A stretch of 64,000 bases of DNA, taken from contig JAABRO010000005.1 of assembly GCA_011390885.1 (NCBI GenBank), positions 57,018-121,017 on the forward strand. Reading direction: 5' to 3'. A program made the translations under genes and the position numbers. The notes beneath the pieces were generated by a model. It ran no database searches. It was not told the DNA's origin and saw only the letters and a list, made by a program, of their open reading frames with translations. Origin of the DNA: Gemmatimonas sp. (lineage in GTDB: Bacteria; Gemmatimonadota; Gemmatimonadetes; Gemmatimonadales; Gemmatimonadaceae). Position 1 is the stretch's first letter. Every line of letters starts with the position of its first letter. This document shows, in pieces, positions 62,441 to 64,000 of the stretch.

Positions 62441-63378
62441 GCGCGCCCTCCGCCCGTCGCACGCAGTTGGTCGAGGATGTCGGACGCGCCCGCCGCCAGC
62501 AGCTCCTGCGCGAGCGCCACGCCGGCGTCGGCGGGCGCGGCGTCGGACACCGCGTGCGACCCGCGCAGCACGGTGCGACCGCTCAGGTCGGCGATGCAGG
62601 CGTGCAGCATCAGCGTGTCGCCCTCGGGCACGACCGCAGCGCCGATCGGCACCTGGCAGCCGCCTTCGAGCGCGGCGAGCAGCGCGCGCTCCGCGGTGAT
62701 CGCACGGCGCGTGGGCGCGTGGTCGAGCTGTTCGAGCAGCGCGCGCATGGGTTCGTCGTCGGCGCGCGCCTGCACGGCAATCGCGCCCTGTCCGGGCGCG
62801 GACAGCCACGACGGCGGGTCGAGCAGCGCGACGATGCGATCGCCGAGGCCAAGTCGCTTGAGGCCCGCGGCCGCGAGCAGCGCCGCGTCCACCTGCCCCT
62901 CGTCGATCTTGCGCAGGCGCGTGCCCACGTTGCCGCGCAGCTCCTGCACGTCGAGGTCGGGGCGCAGCGCCAGCAGCTGCGCGCGGCGGCGCAGACTCGA
63001 CGTGCCTACGCGCGCGCCTGGCGGCAGGTCGGCCAGCGACGTCACCGTGCTGCCCGCCGTGACCACGAACGCGTCCCGCGGGTCTTCGCGCTCGAGCAGC
63101 GCCACGACCGTGAGCCCGTCGGGATCGGCGGTGGGCAGGTCCTTGAGCGAGTGCACGGCGCAATCGGTGCGGTGCGCGCGCAGGTCGGCTTCGAGCTCGG
63201 CGGTGAAGAGCCCCTTCTCGCCGATGGCGGACAGCGGCCGATCGAGGATGCGATCGCCGATGGTGGTGTATTCGGTGAGTGCGGTCTCCGCACCGAGTTC
63301 GGCGAGGAGGGCCGCCACCTGATGCGCCTGCGCCATGGCGAGCGCGGACGAGCGGGTTCCGATGCGGACGACGGGCAT
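62437..63378 (-). CDS. hemC: Hydroxymethylbilane synthase (porphobilinogen deaminase)
   Basis: A 313-residue protein started at the ATG at 63378, because [18 protein letters not shown] is the family N-terminus; an in-frame GTG at 63411 is possible. It links four porphobilinogens into hydroxymethylbilane. The dipyrromethane-anchoring Cys lies in [11 protein letters not shown], with [19 protein letters not shown] and [11 protein letters not shown] also present. It is downstream of hemD and upstream of hemB, an ordinary tetrapyrrole operon. Confidence 0.96.
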   Translation of the reverse strand: MPVVRIGTRSSALAMAQAHQVAALLAELGAETALTEYTTIGDRILDRPLSAIGEKGLFTAELEADLRAHRTDCAVHSLKDLPTADPDGLTVVALLEREDPRDAFVVTAGSTVTSLADLPPGARVGTSSLRRRAQLLALRPDLDVQELRGNVGTRLRKIDEGQVDAALLAAAGLKRLGLGDRIVALLDPPSWLSAPGQGAIAVQARADDEPMRALLEQLDHAPTRRAITAERALLAALEGGCQVPIGAAVVPEGDTLMLHACIADLSGRTVLRGSHAVSDAAPADAGVALAQELLAAGASDILDQLRATGGGRA

Positions 63379-63427
63379 GCGGGCGGGGAAAGTGTCAGGC
63401 GTTGTTGACACGCACGGTCACCGCAAA

Positions 63428-64000
63428 CTAGCGACGGCTGCCCCGCCAGTCGACGATGCCGCGGGCGAGTCCTTCGACCGTGTGCGGATCGGCCTCCAGC
63501 ACCACGCGGAATCCCGCCTGCCGGGCGGCCTTGCTCGTGACCGGCCCGATGCTGGCGAGCGCCACCTGGGTCGTGCGCTCCGGGGGCAGCGCCTCCGCCA
63601 GCGCGTCCACAGCGCTCGGGGCGGCCACGGTCACGAGGTCGAGATCGCCGGCCGCGAGCAGGCGCGCGAGCAGTCGCTGTCCCTCGGCGTCGGGCACGCT
63701 CTCGTAGGTGTGGATCACCTGCACCCGAGCGCCGAGCGTGCGCAGTCCCTCAGGGAGCACGTCACGCGCGCCGGCGGCGCAGGGGTAGAGCACCCCGGTG
63801 CCACGCACATCGCTCCGGCCGGCGAGCGCGTCGAGCAGGTCTTCGGCCTTGAACTGCGACGGCACCACGTCGGCGCGCCAGCCGTGCGCCTCGGCCGCGC
63901 GCGCGGTGACCTCGCCCACGACGGCGAACCACCGGTCCTGCACCGCGTCGGCCGTGCCGGTGGCAGCGACCGCGTCCGCGAGGATCTCGACCGCGTTCAC
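63428..64000 (-). CDS. hemD: Uroporphyrinogen-III synthase, C-terminal part (cut by window end)
   Basis: 190 residues are visible and the frame is open to the window edge, so the N-terminus is missing. The fragment covers most of the two-lobe HemD fold, with the family's FAVVGEVTARAAEAHG, TVAAPSAVDALAEAL and ASIGPVTSKAARQAGF. The enzyme closes hydroxymethylbilane with inversion of ring D. HemD is poorly conserved; the call is backed by hemC and hemB following it. Confidence 0.88.
   Translation of the reverse strand: MNAVEILADAVAATGTADAVQDRWFAVVGEVTARAAEAHGWRADVVPSQFKAEDLLDALAGRSDVRGTGVLYPCAAGARDVLPEGLRTLGARVQVIHTYESVPDAEGQRLLARLLAAGDLDLVTVAAPSAVDALAEALPPERTTQVALASIGPVTSKAARQAGFRVVLEADPHTVEGLARGIVDWRGSRR

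Noticed and set aside
62441..63163. Extension of the hemB frame over hemC
   Set aside because: HemC has all catalytic motifs in its own frame, and the hemB ATG overlaps its stop.
1..64000. tRNA, rRNA, CRISPR arrays, insertion sequences, prophage or plasmid origins
   Set aside because: No cloverleaf-like, repeat-spacer, transposase, integrase or replication signatures were seen on either strand; base composition looks even throughout.

Overview
This window is very GC-rich (roughly 70 % by eye), densely coded chromosomal DNA. It has no rRNA, tRNA, phage, insertion sequence or CRISPR array that I can see. The protein set suggests Gemmatimonadota, a member of the FCB group. The pointers are a giant SprA-type outer-membrane protein, Oar-like TonB receptors with an N-terminal carboxypeptidase-regulatory domain, many lipoproteins, a type IV pilus ATPase set, and pervasive ATGA/GTGA gene overlaps. 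The assignment rests on gene content alone.

Layout. 1-4.2 kb: the end of one histidine kinase, a complete PAS/PAS/kinase/receiver hybrid, and two tandem DUF481 outer-membrane proteins. 4.3-5.5 kb: argJ. 5.5-12.5 kb: an eight-gene minus-strand operon with an SPFH/zinc-ribbon protein, S-adenosylmethionine decarboxylase, two DUF4178 proteins, a small membrane protein, DUF350, a membrane-anchored spermidine synthase and a Tat-exported flavin amine oxidase. It looks like a polyamine-linked envelope or stress system and is the most unusual block here. 12.8-18.6 kb: an RCC1-repeat lipoprotein, a VOC dioxygenase, a small lipoprotein, an M28 peptidase with a changed metal ligand, and a peptidoglycan-binding protein with an unrecognised C-terminal domain. 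18.7-23.6 kb: pilC, pilT, pilB and a ComEA-like protein, suggesting pilus-driven DNA uptake or twitching.

23.7-34.5 kb is an envelope-biogenesis region. SprA (type IX secretion translocon family) diverges from lptF-lptG-mlaE-mlaD, followed by a secreted endonuclease I. 35.5-45.3 kb holds two Oar-like TonB receptors; the first forms an operon with two lipoproteins carrying OB-fold repeats. 45.5-50 kb: an amino-acid permease, a COX2-like membrane stub, ctaB and an MsbA-like ABC exporter. 50-54.2 kb: a lipoprotein, an M24 aminopeptidase, a V4R-like protein, an orphan zinc anti-sigma factor and a DUF92 (VTE6-like) membrane protein.

54.3-58.7 kb is a five-gene plus-strand cluster: FAD oxidoreductase, flavin reductase, methyltransferase, SRPBCC cyclase-like protein and beta-ketoacyl synthase. 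It looks like a small polyketide or lipid pathway. 58.7-64 kb runs leftwards with hemD (cut by the window edge), hemC, hemB, ppa, ktrB and ktrA.

No gene-free stretch exceeds 300 bases. The longest gaps are divergent promoter regions at 12515-12783, 17127-17368 and 29834-30071. Start sites were chosen from overlaps, ribosome-binding sites and signal peptides; many long open frames antisense to these genes are GC artefacts.
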